Assembly (NCBI RefSeq): GCF_025515275.1
Contig: NZ_JAOPFU010000031.1
Coordinates: 1 to 53,063 of the forward strand
Direction of reading: 5' to 3'
DNA length: 53,063 bases
From: Catenovulum sp. 2E275
GTDB lineage: Bacteria; Pseudomonadota; Gammaproteobacteria; Enterobacterales; Alteromonadaceae
Shown here piece by piece: positions 16,665 to 26,403 of the stretch. The position numbers and the translations under genes are program-made. How positions within the stretch are numbered: the first letter of the stretch is position 1; each line of letters starts with the position of its first letter. Below the pieces are notes generated by a model. It was not told the DNA's origin, did not search any database, and was given only the letters and a program-made list of their open reading frames with translations.

Positions 16665-17570
16665 TCAGTTATTCTCTGCCATTTGTTGTGTTTTGGGTAA
16701 AACCAGCGCCAAAGGCACTGATAATAAAGTCACCACTAATACATAAATATGTAAATTAACTGCCGCTAATAAAATAGCATCTTTTGCGACACCAAGCGGG
16801 ATTAGTGCGGCTAATACCGCAGCTTCAAATGTACCGCTACCGGCTAAACCATGAATAGGCAATACGCTGGATAAATCGGCACTAATAACTGCAAATAACC
16901 CCTGCATACCCGGAATATCAATAAAGGCTAACATAATTAAGGTGAGCGCAGCGAGTTTTATGCTCCAGATTATGGCTGTCATTACATACACAGTTAAACA
17001 AAATTGAGCTGAATGTGGTGTGTATTGTTTTAGCGGTTCTATTTTTTGTTTTATTTTGGCCGGTAACACCCGATTAAAATGCAAACTGAGCCAAAGCAAA
17101 ATAAAAGGCGAGATGATAATTGCCAAGCTAAGTGATAAATAAATAACACCAAACTGAATCGCGGCCATAATCGATAACAATAATAATAACCAGTGTAAAT
17201 CCATTAAACGGATTAAAAATAAGCCCGCACTTGATTTTAAAATAGGGTAATTAAAACTTTGTTTCATAAATAACGGAAACGAAGCTTCGCCAAGGCGCAT
17301 AGGTAAAAAGTTATTTAACGCATTATGCAAAAAATTAATGCGAACATAACTTAAAAAAGGATGGTTCTCAGTTTTGCCAAAATAATAATAAACTCGGTAA
17401 GCTCTTAATAAATAACTGATAAAAGTAAGCGCGGTCAGGCTAATCAGCAAAGTAACAGATACGTTCTGCCATGCAGAAAATACGCTTTGCCAGCCAATAT
17501 CTTTTTCAATCCAGATGATAACTGCGATTAAAATAATACTGGCCAGTAGCCATCTGATTAACTTATTCAT
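16665..17570 (-). CDS. Flippase-like membrane protein (LPG synthase TM-region family)
   Basis: This 301-aa protein has about eight membrane helices and matches the lysylphosphatidylglycerol-synthase transmembrane / UPF0104 family. NNFLPMRLGEASFPLFM and HGLAGSGTFEAAV are its recognisable conserved blocks. The family includes proteins thought to move lipid-linked precursors or lipids across the membrane. It lies upstream of the glycosyltransferase set with a 141-bp gap, so it may have its own transcript. A role in moving the polyprenyl-linked sugar is inference. Confidence 0.75.
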   Translation of the reverse strand: MNKLIRWLLASIILIAVIIWIEKDIGWQSVFSAWQNVSVTLLISLTALTFISYLLRAYRVYYYFGKTENHPFLSYVRINFLHNALNNFLPMRLGEASFPLFMKQSFNYPILKSSAGLFLIRLMDLHWLLLLLSIMAAIQFGVIYLSLSLAIIISPFILLWLSLHFNRVLPAKIKQKIEPLKQYTPHSAQFCLTVYVMTAIIWSIKLAALTLIMLAFIDIPGMQGLFAVISADLSSVLPIHGLAGSGTFEAAVLAALIPLGVAKDAILLAAVNLHIYVLVVTLLSVPLALVLPKTQQMAENN

Positions 17571-17630
17571 TTAATCCCTTGTTATTTTTGTTATATGAGC
17601 CATGTGATTTATGCTGGTTAGCATTGATTG

Positions 17631-18239
17631 TTAAATCGCAAAATAATCTTTAATGCCGGATAAAATATTAGTGACTGCCACTGAGGTTAGAATCAGTCCC
17701 ATTACCCGTGAAATAATACTAGCGCCGCTATCGCCAATAAACTTATGCACATAACGCGACAATAATAATAACACCAGTACAATCGCTAATACCGCTAACA
17801 TCATAGACGAAGTAATGGCTTGCTCTACCCAAGTGTATTCGGTATTTCGGGTCATTAAAACCGCACCTAACATAGCTCCAGGGCTAGCAATGGATGGGAT
17901 TGCCAGTGGAAAAATAGCCGTTTCAGAGGCGCTTTTTACGCACTTGATTTCAGATTCTGGTTTGCCTTCGCCAAAAATCATAGTTAACGCAAATAATAAC
18001 AGCACAATGCCGCCGGCTATTTGAAATGCAGGTAGTGGGATTTGAATCGCATTTAAAATAAGCTCACCAGCTATCACAAAAAAGAGTAAAACCGCCGCTG
18101 AGACAGATACTGCTTTAATCGCGACTCGTTTTTTAAAAGCATCATCATGATGGCGGGTCACGGCAATAAAAACAGGGATAGTGCCAATTGGGTCTATTAC
18201 AGCAAAAAAGAAGATAAAAGTGGCAATTAATTCAGTCAT
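17631..18239 (-). CDS. MarC-family integral membrane protein
   Basis: This 202-aa protein has six predicted membrane helices and the MarC/UPF0056 pattern: FFAVIDPIGTIPVF in helix 1, AFQIAGGIVLLLFAL in helix 3 and PLAIPSIASPGAM after it. Family function is unresolved; despite the name, MarC itself was shown not to cause multiple antibiotic resistance. ATG 18239 is preferred over a TTG at 18254. It is 60 bp upstream of the flippase-like gene on the same strand. Confidence 0.88.
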   Translation of the reverse strand: MTELIATFIFFFAVIDPIGTIPVFIAVTRHHDDAFKKRVAIKAVSVSAAVLLFFVIAGELILNAIQIPLPAFQIAGGIVLLLFALTMIFGEGKPESEIKCVKSASETAIFPLAIPSIASPGAMLGAVLMTRNTEYTWVEQAITSSMMLAVLAIVLVLLLLSRYVHKFIGDSGASIISRVMGLILTSVAVTNILSGIKDYFAI

Positions 18240-18378
18240 TTGAGGCTCAACCAAGCTAGATATTAAGCGGCATTATACGCATCCAATCCCGGCTAAGCCA
18301 ATATGTAATGATGTCCATAAGTTAGTGTTTATTTTTAGTTTGAGCGATAATGTATTTGTGCCTACCTAATACTTTAAG

Positions 18379-21309
18379 TTAGCGAAGAAACTGCTCACGT
18401 AATTTTTGCTCAAAGTCATTTTGCTTTAGCGGTTTACTATATAGATACCCCTGAGCAATATCACAACCTAAAGAGTTTAAAATGAGATCCTGCTCTGAAC
18501 TTTCAACTCCTTCTGCTACAACTTGCAAACCAAAACTTTTAGCCATATTTATTATAGTCGAGACAATATCTTTGCCTGTTTTGTTTGTTGCAATATCACT
18601 AACAAAACTTCGGTCTATCTTAAGTTTATTTATAGGGAAGTGTTTTAAATAAGCAATTGACGAATGGCCTGTACCAAAATCATCTATTGCAATTGATACA
18701 TTTATTTTGCGAAGACGTTTAATGATATCTAGTGCGATTTCAGGCCTTTCCATTAGGGTATTTTCAGTAAGCTCAAGTTCAAGATATTTAGGATTAAAAG
18801 CCAGTTGTTCAATAATACGCTGAACCTCAGTCATAAAGCTTTTTTGACTAAAATCACGAGGTGAAATATTTAATGCAAGTGGGATTACAAGTCCTTGTGC
18901 ATGCCATGATTTGAGTTGCTGGCAACCTTGATTTAGCACCCATTTAGACAGATCGTGAATAACACTGCTTTCTTCTGCATATTCAACAAAAGCATCGGGG
19001 GACAATAAACCTTCTTCTGGATGATTCCATCGAACTAAAGCTTCAGCCCCAACTATTTTATGCTCTAGAAAATCGACTTGCGGCTGATAATAAAGTTCTA
19101 ACTCATTATTTTCAATAGCTTTTTTTAGTTGGTTGTTAATTTTTAATTTTCTATCGGCTAGTTTGGTAATATTTTCAGTATAAAACGCATAAGTATTTCG
19201 GCCATTTTGTTTCGCTTTATACATAGCAGCATCAGCAAAAGTTAAGAGTTTATCTGCATCAGTGGTGTCATCAGGGTAAATTGTAATACCTACACTGGTT
19301 CCAACAACTGCTTCATGATGACTTTGAAGTACAAAAGGTTTGTTAATCTCAACAATAATGTCATGTGCTAAAATTACCAAATCTTCAATTTTATTTAAGT
19401 CCTCAACTAATACAACAAATTCATCACCACCTAATCGGGCAAGAGTATCCTGTTCTCTGACCCGAGCTTTTAGCCTAGCTGCTACCTGCTGTAAAAGCTC
19501 ATCCCCAGCTTGGTGCCCTAAACTATCATTGACGATTTTAAATTGGTCTAAGTCTAAAAATAACAAACCGAGTTTTTGTTGCTTATTTCGTTTCACACGT
19601 CCAATTGCATGATTGATTCGTGACTTTAATAACAAACGGTTAGGTAAATTGGTTAAGGCATCATAATGTGCTAACCGTTCAAGCCTTTCTTCTGATTGTT
19701 TTAATTTAGTAATGTCTGAAAATACAGCTACATAATGGGAAATGACATTTGGTGACTCTTCAAGTTTTGAAATAGATAATAATTCAGGGAATGTACTGCC
19801 ATCTTTTTTTCTGCTCCATATTTCACCTTTCCAAAACCCCTTTTCTTGAACACTTTTACGGATTTCTCTGAATAGCTCAGGCGCATTTTTATGAGAACTT
19901 AAAAATAAAGGCTTTTTGCCTATAACTTCACTTTCACTATACCCTGTTATATCACTGAAAGCCGTATTAACAGAAATAACTTGGTTATTTGCATCAGTAA
20001 TGAGCACTCCCTCCTGAGAATGTTCAAATACTTTCGCATCCAGCTTTAATTTTTGTTCACTTTCTATTCTTTGAGTAACATCATGAATAATAGAAAATAA
20101 TAACGTTTGATCATTTACTTTTACTGGGGAAGAGTGGACTTCAACCTGTCTAATTGAACCATCAGCTAATTTATGCGGAAAAATAAAGAAATTTTGTTTG
20201 TGGTGTGCAGCTAACTTTCGTTTTGTCTGAACTTCCTCAAAAGTTAGCTGATTTATTTCCTGTATTTTTTTATTAGTTAGTTGCTGATGTGTATAACCAT
20301 AATATTTTTCAGCTGCCTGATTGGCATCAACAATCGCTCCTGTGGCTTGTTCAATTAGTAACATAACCGCGTTATGATCATGGAAAACATTACGAAATTT
20401 ATGCTCGGATTCAATCAGGTTATTGACTGACTTAATATATAAGGTCTGATTTTTAAATCTTTGCCTTAAAATAATAATCCAGATGATTAATAAAAAAGCG
20501 GATGCTATCCATAAAGGGTAATGAAATTGATAGTGATGCCAACCATTTTTTGGTTCTGCATAAATTATCCATGCCCCATAAGGAAGGTTAATTTTTAGCT
20601 TTACCGAAGATGTTTTGACAAGCTTTTTATCACCAAAAAATACAGCACCACTTTCTCCTAAGGCATCCTTACCTTGCAGCGTAATATTTAAGTCTTTCTG
20701 CTCTAAAATACCTGCTTCTTTTAAAATAGTGTTGAAATCTAATACGATTGAAGAGATTCCCCAGAGCTTTCCTGTAGTACTAACTTTAACTGGTTGTCTA
20801 GCGACTAAACCTATACCTCCTTGAACTAAGTTTAATGGCCCGGCTACCACGATTTTACCTACTTCAATTGCTTTTAAGGCAGCAGCTTTTTGGGCTGGCA
20901 TTTGGGCATAATTTAAACCAATTGCTTTTTCGTTACCTTTTAAAGGGTAAATATGTGTAATTACTAGATCCTTTGCAGCTCCTATATTACGGACTTGGTG
21001 GTCAGCCGAAAAAACATGCTCAGCAAAAGTTTCATATTCTTGTTGGGTTAGATCAGGGTTGATAGATATAAAGGCTGATATGCCTTGTGTTAGTTGTAGA
21101 TTATTATTAATTAAATATTCTAATTTAGCTCGGTATTCAGAAACCTGTTTGGTAACTTTTGCAATATTAGCTTGTTCGGTACGGCTTATATAAATATATT
21201 CGATAATAAGAACGGATAATAAAACAAATAGGGTGGAAAAGAGTATATTAATAAATAGTCTGGGCTTTAACCCATCTAGATCATTTTCTAAATTATGAAT
21301 TGTTTGCAT
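18379..21309 (-). CDS. CHASE-PAS-PAS-GGDEF-EAL cyclic-di-GMP signalling protein
   Basis: This 976-aa inner-membrane protein makes or breaks cyclic-di-GMP. A first helix at 17-40 and a second near 262-283 enclose a periplasmic CHASE sensor domain (about 75-235). Two PAS domains follow (about 300-420 and 425-545). The GGDEF domain has an intact GGDEF at 627-631 and an RxxD inhibitory site (REQD) five residues before it, so the cyclase may be active and product-inhibited. The EAL domain has EAL at 756-758 in AEALVRWNHP, with DDFGTGHS and KIDRSF further on, so the phosphodiesterase also looks intact. It stands alone, and the CHASE ligand is unknown. Confidence 0.93.
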   Translation of the reverse strand: MQTIHNLENDLDGLKPRLFINILFSTLFVLLSVLIIEYIYISRTEQANIAKVTKQVSEYRAKLEYLINNNLQLTQGISAFISINPDLTQQEYETFAEHVFSADHQVRNIGAAKDLVITHIYPLKGNEKAIGLNYAQMPAQKAAALKAIEVGKIVVAGPLNLVQGGIGLVARQPVKVSTTGKLWGISSIVLDFNTILKEAGILEQKDLNITLQGKDALGESGAVFFGDKKLVKTSSVKLKINLPYGAWIIYAEPKNGWHHYQFHYPLWIASAFLLIIWIIILRQRFKNQTLYIKSVNNLIESEHKFRNVFHDHNAVMLLIEQATGAIVDANQAAEKYYGYTHQQLTNKKIQEINQLTFEEVQTKRKLAAHHKQNFFIFPHKLADGSIRQVEVHSSPVKVNDQTLLFSIIHDVTQRIESEQKLKLDAKVFEHSQEGVLITDANNQVISVNTAFSDITGYSESEVIGKKPLFLSSHKNAPELFREIRKSVQEKGFWKGEIWSRKKDGSTFPELLSISKLEESPNVISHYVAVFSDITKLKQSEERLERLAHYDALTNLPNRLLLKSRINHAIGRVKRNKQQKLGLLFLDLDQFKIVNDSLGHQAGDELLQQVAARLKARVREQDTLARLGGDEFVVLVEDLNKIEDLVILAHDIIVEINKPFVLQSHHEAVVGTSVGITIYPDDTTDADKLLTFADAAMYKAKQNGRNTYAFYTENITKLADRKLKINNQLKKAIENNELELYYQPQVDFLEHKIVGAEALVRWNHPEEGLLSPDAFVEYAEESSVIHDLSKWVLNQGCQQLKSWHAQGLVIPLALNISPRDFSQKSFMTEVQRIIEQLAFNPKYLELELTENTLMERPEIALDIIKRLRKINVSIAIDDFGTGHSSIAYLKHFPINKLKIDRSFVSDIATNKTGKDIVSTIINMAKSFGLQVVAEGVESSEQDLILNSLGCDIAQGYLYSKPLKQNDFEQKLREQFLR

Positions 21310-21647
21310 AACAGACCATTATTACTGTACTCGATAATCTTCATTGAAGCACTTTTCAAACTTAACTTTAAATCTGTATTCATGCAATCAGTTTTCTAAC
21401 ACTAACGTAATGTAAAACGATCTGGTTCACAAGGTACACATTTTTTTGGGGGCTTGTTATATTTGCAGATATTAATGTGAAGTTTGGATAATAAGCTAAG
21501 AATGCTTGAACCGTTAGATATGATTTTGTATTAATTTGTTTGGTATTCACCCACAACTATAGTGCAATTTAAAGCATTTAGTTAAAACAACTTTTTACAT
21601 AAAGCGGTAACGGATCCACGTTTATTATTATCTAGCTTTTAGTGTAA

Positions 21648-21722
21648 GTCCCTGTAGTTTAATGGATAAAACAAGGCCCTCCTAAGGCTTAGATCCTGGT
21701 TCGACTCCAGGTGGGGATGCCA
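21648..21722 (+). tRNA. tRNA-Arg (anticodon CCU)
   Basis: A 75-nt cloverleaf is visible: acceptor GTCCCTG with TGGGGAT (three wobble pairs), D-stem GTTT/AAAC, anticodon stem AGGCC/GGCTT around loop CTCCTAA with anticodon CCT, and T-arm CCTGG-TTCGACT-CCAGG. CCA is encoded. It would decode the rare AGG codon. The 338 bases upstream (21310-21647) hold no gene or integrase remnant that I can see. Confidence 0.95.
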
Positions 21723-21781
21723 TATCTGTTAATAACGCCTACACAATTAACTATTTTATAGTATTTAAACAAGGATTATTC

Positions 21782-22543
21782 ATGCCTGGTAAAATTAAAG
21801 TATTACCCATTTGTATTGCATTAAGCTTTGCTATTTCTCCTTTGGTATCAGCTGAAAGCTGGTGGGAAAAAGCAACTAATGTAGTCAAGGAAAACATTCC
21901 TTCCGATTCTGATAACGCGAGCGAAGCGACAAAAAGCAATTTAGGGGCACAAGAAATTACGGAGGCATTTAAGCAAGCTTTAAAAATAGGTTCAGAAAAA
22001 GTTATTGCCCAGTTAGGGGAGACTGATGGGTTTTATGCAGATCCTAAGATTCATATCCCATTGCCAACTGAATTAGAAAAGGCAAAAATGATTTTGTCGA
22101 AAGTTGGGATGGCAAATTTGGCTGATGATCTAGAGCTTAAACTAAACCGAGCTGCAGAAGCTGCAACCCCACAGGCCAAAGCCTTGTTTGTAGCAGCCAT
22201 TCAAGATATGAGTTTTAGCGATGTGCGGGCTATTTATGAAGGTGAAAAAGATTCGGCAACACAATACTTTAAACAAAAAATGTCGGATAAATTGAGTGTA
22301 CAAATGAAGCCAATAGTCGATCAATCAATTGCAGAGGTTGGAGCCATTCAAGCACTGGATAAATTATTGGGTGAATATAAAGATATTCCTTTTGTCAGCA
22401 AAGTGAAAACAGATATTAGTTCACATGTTATTGATAAAGGTATAGAAGGTATTTTTTATTATATTGCCCAAGAAGAAGCTGCTATTAGAGAAAATCCGTC
22501 CGAGCAAACAACAGCTCTACTTAAAAAGGTCTTTGGTTTATAG
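21782..22543 (+). CDS. DUF4197 exported protein
   Basis: This 253-aa protein has a signal peptide ending near LVSA-ESWW, followed by a helical body matching DUF4197 (ITEAFKQALKIGSEKVIAQL and DPKIHIPLPTELEKAK are typical). The family is widespread in Gammaproteobacteria as a periplasmic or lipoprotein-like protein of unknown role. AAGGA lies upstream of the ATG. The gene begins 59 bp after tRNA-Arg and ends 5 bp from the convergent GGDEF/EAL gene, with no terminator between. Confidence 0.85.
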   Translation: MPGKIKVLPICIALSFAISPLVSAESWWEKATNVVKENIPSDSDNASEATKSNLGAQEITEAFKQALKIGSEKVIAQLGETDGFYADPKIHIPLPTELEKAKMILSKVGMANLADDLELKLNRAAEAATPQAKALFVAAIQDMSFSDVRAIYEGEKDSATQYFKQKMSDKLSVQMKPIVDQSIAEVGAIQALDKLLGEYKDIPFVSKVKTDISSHVIDKGIEGIFYYIAQEEAAIRENPSEQTTALLKKVFGL

Positions 22544-22548
22544 CTATT

Positions 22549-24912
22549 TTACGATTCAAACGGCTGTTGATTCATTAGCCCAGTTAGATCAATCTGACTG
22601 TCAGCTAATGTTTCTGAGCTCGGTTTACCAAGAAAGAAACCTTGTGAATAATCAATTCCCATTTTTATCACTTTTTGTAGTAGTTCTGGGTTATCAATAA
22701 ATTCAGCAACTGTTTTCATACCCATGCCTTTTGCATATTCAACTATTGTCGCAACTACTAATTCAGCTTTAGGGTCGGTTAATAAACGTTTAATAATTGA
22801 ACCATCAATTTTTAAATGGTCGGCATTTAAATCAATTAAGTGAGAAAAATTAGAATAACCTGTGCCAAAATCATCAATTGATAGTCGGCACCCTAACTCT
22901 TTAATTTGTTTACTAAACTCGTTAATTTGCTGATGGTTCTCTATTCCTTCACTTTCTGTTATTTCAAATGTAATTGAGTGACCAGTCTGACTCGTTGTAA
23001 TCGCTTGAACTATATAATTTAGAGTTTCAGGGTGAGATAAATCTGCAATAGTTAGGTTAATCGAAATATTAACTTGTTTCTTTTTGACTATTTCAATTGA
23101 ATGGTCGATAACAATTTTAGTAATCTGAGGATATTGTCGGTTCTTTTTTGCAATATCTAAAAAATGAAAAGGGGAAACGATAGAGCCGTCTTTATCTATT
23201 AATCTGACTAAAGCTTCATAGCTACAGATTTTTCCAGTTTGATTACAAATAATTGGTTGAAAATAAGTTGTAATGCGATTAGCACTAAGCGCAGACTTTA
23301 ACTTTCTTGACCAAATAGCATTATGTAGCTGTTTTTCTTGTAAGCTAGAGTTATGTTGATAAATAGCGCAGCTTTTTCTGTCTTGTTTAGCATTGTTGAG
23401 TGCTGTTGTTGCTTCATTTATTCGTTGTTTGCCATTACATGAGCTGATGCCTACAACAACTGTAATTGATATATTTAAATCGCCACTAAAAAATACGTAA
23501 TTTTCAATTCTGGAGATTAAATTTTCAATAAATCTAATCGACTGGCTTTGAGTAAAATCATCTGGAAAAAGTAAAGCAAAAATATCTCCATATGCCCTAT
23601 ATATCCTAATTTTGGATACAATCTCAGCTTTTAGAATTCTGGCAAACTCTTGTAATAACCTGTCCCCAACTTGATTGCCATAAAAATTATTGAGAATTCT
23701 AAAATCATTAATATCAATTAAAGCAAGGTTATTATTAAAGTATTTTAGATCTTGAATTAATTTGGGCCTGTTTGCACAGTCAGTAAGTGAATCTCTAAAC
23801 TGTTCTTTAATCACTTTATTGCGTTGTTGGATAATCCATACAAAAGCTAAAATACAGATAATCGCGAATAAACAAAAAATAACGCTAATCCAGAGTAAAA
23901 TAGTTTGATTACGTTTGATGAAGCTGTCTGGTTTATTCAATATAGTAGCTGATTTTGCTAATGATTTAGGGAGGGTAATGCCTAGCTCTTTTAATTTATC
24001 CCAATACAATACGAGCTCACTATCTGTATGATATATTTTAGGTACTTTACTGGCCTGTTTTCCTAAAATTACCTGTGTGGCTAAATCGGCTGCAACTTCT
24101 CCGTACGAGTTTTTCGGCTGTAATCCACCTAATGCACCTGCTTTTACTTGGCCAGTCATTAAAATTGGGTTACCTAATTGGTTTAACTCTGATAATAACT
24201 TTTCTGAATTCACAAGTTTGTTGCCTGTTGACAGACTCCCGACAGTTCCTGTTAAAAAAATAGCTTCAGGATAGGTTTTAAGTTGCTCAACTAGCTGATC
24301 AAGTTGCTTTGCTCTAATGTGGATAAGAGGAAGAGTTTTATTATTTTTAAGGTTAAACTCTTCTAGTTGTTGCGCCACAATATCATCAGTTGAGGAACTA
24401 TCTCCCAATAATAAAATTTGTTTTGCTGCTGGAAATAAAGTTTTAGCTAGCTGTAAATACTCCTCATAATATTCACTTTCAAAAACCCCTGTGATTTCTT
24501 GATACTGGATATCATTTAAAGCTGTTAAATTATCAATGCCTGAAAATACAATTGGTATATTCTTCAAAAATGCGGGTGGATTATTTAATAAAGTTTCAAG
24601 AGCTGTATCGTCAGTGACATAGATAAGATCAGGCTGGATTAGTTGATATTTTTCAGTTAGATAAGCTTTAAATTGTTCACTGATTGGTTGAGTTATTTCC
24701 AAGTGTTTCGCATTTAAATATTCAACAGAATAATTTATACGTTCTTGAGGTAAGTTTTTATTTAATTGAGATTTAAAATCATCGAATTGCTTACTGGTCC
24801 AGATGAATGACTCATGATAAGAATGGATCGCTAAAATATCCAATACATCTTTAGCAATCGCCTTTGGCGCTAGACAAACTAATAATAAACAAATAATACG
24901 AACTAAAAACAT
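22549..24912 (-). CDS. Periplasmic-binding-like sensor with degenerate GGDEF and EAL domain
   Basis: This 787-aa protein has a signal peptide (ending near KAIA) and an ABC-substrate-binding-like periplasmic domain (about 22-310; LAIHSYHESFIWT, IPIVFSGIDN, MTGQVKAGALGG). One helix follows at about 336-362. The GGDEF domain is degenerate, reading YGDIF at 441-445, so cyclase activity is unlikely. The EAL domain keeps EAL at 566-568 in YEALVRL, with ESEG, DDFGTGYS, KIDGS and VAEFI, so it probably hydrolyses cyclic-di-GMP. Ligand binding outside may thus control degradation inside. No transporter genes are adjacent, so the binding domain serves signalling rather than uptake. Confidence 0.88.
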   Translation of the reverse strand: MFLVRIICLLLVCLAPKAIAKDVLDILAIHSYHESFIWTSKQFDDFKSQLNKNLPQERINYSVEYLNAKHLEITQPISEQFKAYLTEKYQLIQPDLIYVTDDTALETLLNNPPAFLKNIPIVFSGIDNLTALNDIQYQEITGVFESEYYEEYLQLAKTLFPAAKQILLLGDSSSTDDIVAQQLEEFNLKNNKTLPLIHIRAKQLDQLVEQLKTYPEAIFLTGTVGSLSTGNKLVNSEKLLSELNQLGNPILMTGQVKAGALGGLQPKNSYGEVAADLATQVILGKQASKVPKIYHTDSELVLYWDKLKELGITLPKSLAKSATILNKPDSFIKRNQTILLWISVIFCLFAIICILAFVWIIQQRNKVIKEQFRDSLTDCANRPKLIQDLKYFNNNLALIDINDFRILNNFYGNQVGDRLLQEFARILKAEIVSKIRIYRAYGDIFALLFPDDFTQSQSIRFIENLISRIENYVFFSGDLNISITVVVGISSCNGKQRINEATTALNNAKQDRKSCAIYQHNSSLQEKQLHNAIWSRKLKSALSANRITTYFQPIICNQTGKICSYEALVRLIDKDGSIVSPFHFLDIAKKNRQYPQITKIVIDHSIEIVKKKQVNISINLTIADLSHPETLNYIVQAITTSQTGHSITFEITESEGIENHQQINEFSKQIKELGCRLSIDDFGTGYSNFSHLIDLNADHLKIDGSIIKRLLTDPKAELVVATIVEYAKGMGMKTVAEFIDNPELLQKVIKMGIDYSQGFFLGKPSSETLADSQIDLTGLMNQQPFES

Positions 24913-25114
24913 TAAACAACCTAAGAAATACTGATGCTTTCAGATTAATCTAAATGTAAATAACCTGAGTATATTAAACACAAAATTGGGGTTAACACCA
25001 AAAAACGTTTTAAACCTAGGTCATTTGTAACAGGCATTAGATTAAACATCTTAGGTAGTTGTTAGTCAATCAATATACTTGTCTTTTACATAAATTTAAC
25101 TTTATGTTGAATAT

Positions 25115-26398
25115 TTATTCTGGCGAATATTTGCGGACTTGCAAAACGATTCCCATTTTTGGGTGATCAAAATAATGTACTTCACCACTGATGATACGCT
25201 TGTTTTGTTTAAAATAAAAAGGATATAAATACAGATTATTGTTTTCTGATTGCAAGTTAGGAGTATCTTCCTTTTGAATCATTTGCGTAACTTCACGGAT
25301 ATTAAATTCAGTTTCAATATATAAATAATGATTTACATAAATTTTAAATAAACCATCGAACTGCCAGACCTGCTCAGGCTCAGATCGGTTAGTTTTTAAC
25401 TCTGGTTTTTGAGTATCGGCATCGGTTTTTAATACCCAGTTATTATTATCAATTTGAGTTAATAATTGCTGAATGTTTTGCTGTACTTTTTGATAAGCCT
25501 GACTAGGATCATCTACTAGCGGCAATTCCTCCGCTGTTTGGTTATCAGCTTGAGAGTCATTGGTGACAGGTTCTCCTTTATAATTAAATTTGCCAGTATA
25601 GTTTTCGCCAGCAAATAAACGCCAAGGCTTTTCTTGAGATTTAGCTTTTACCGGTTGTCGCCAGCCGATATGTAAAAGCGGTGACATATCATCCCGCCAG
25701 CCAATTTTGCCTTTAAGCGTATTAAACTTAAGCTCTTCTTCAGTTAGTAAATAAGCTTGGCTGACTGGCGCATCACCTTTTCTTTGTACTGTAACAGGCA
25801 AGCGCGGTAGGCGGGTTTGAATTTCAAGCGCCGTGAGTTTTTTATAATCTGGGTTTAATAACCCAGGTGCCGGATTGATACAGCTAAAATCATAATGCCA
25901 GCTTGGTTTAGCGTTGCTAAAGGTAAGGGCTTCAATATCAAACTCTGGCTGTAATTTATTTAATAAGCTCAGGGCTTGTTTGGGACTAATCTGATTATCT
26001 GCTGTTTGGTTTTGTAGTGACTGAATGTCGTTGTAAGTTAATACACTTGCCTCTTCTTCAACAAGCGTTGGTGGTTGCACACTGGCTTTGTAGCTAAGTG
26101 CCGAGGTTGGTGTGGCTAAACTGTGGCTGTCAAATACAGATACCGCTTGTTCGCATTCAGCCAGCCATTTACGTAATGAACTATTGTCTGGCTGATAAGT
26201 CGGACTAATTAAATCCCGCGCTTTATTCACACTAATAGTATGAATTTTCGAATCAAAATCTTCAATTAAAGTATTTGCATCATTGCGCTTAAAAATGAGC
26301 ATTTCAACCTCAAACCAGCGCTCAGCCGCAAAAGCGGTTGGCGTTTGTAATGCAGCTAATATAGCTGCGAGTAAGGTTTTTTTTAGTATTTTTGTCAT
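25115..26398 (-). CDS. csiV: CsiV-family periplasmic protein
   Basis: This 427-aa protein has a signal peptide ending at TAFA-AERW and the opening RWFEVEMLIFKR typical of CsiV, a peptidoglycan-binding factor needed for LpoA-dependent PBP1a activity in Vibrio cholerae. It begins 5 bp downstream of the mfd stop. The conserved linkage with mfd in marine Gammaproteobacteria supports the call. The middle is variable and Gln-rich. The 202 bases after it (24913-25114) contain nothing I can assign. Confidence 0.8.
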   Translation of the reverse strand: MTKILKKTLLAAILAALQTPTAFAAERWFEVEMLIFKRNDANTLIEDFDSKIHTISVNKARDLISPTYQPDNSSLRKWLAECEQAVSVFDSHSLATPTSALSYKASVQPPTLVEEEASVLTYNDIQSLQNQTADNQISPKQALSLLNKLQPEFDIEALTFSNAKPSWHYDFSCINPAPGLLNPDYKKLTALEIQTRLPRLPVTVQRKGDAPVSQAYLLTEEELKFNTLKGKIGWRDDMSPLLHIGWRQPVKAKSQEKPWRLFAGENYTGKFNYKGEPVTNDSQADNQTAEELPLVDDPSQAYQKVQQNIQQLLTQIDNNNWVLKTDADTQKPELKTNRSEPEQVWQFDGLFKIYVNHYLYIETEFNIREVTQMIQKEDTPNLQSENNNLYLYPFYFKQNKRIISGEVHYFDHPKMGIVLQVRKYSPE

Positions 26399-26403
26399 TA
26401 TGG

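Noticed and set aside
17631-18239. Antibiotic-resistance determinant (MarC)
   Set aside because: MarC-family membership does not indicate drug resistance; the family's function is unknown.
21310-21781. tRNA-associated integration site
   Set aside because: No integrase, direct repeat of the tRNA 3' end or phage-like gene is near tRNA-Arg.
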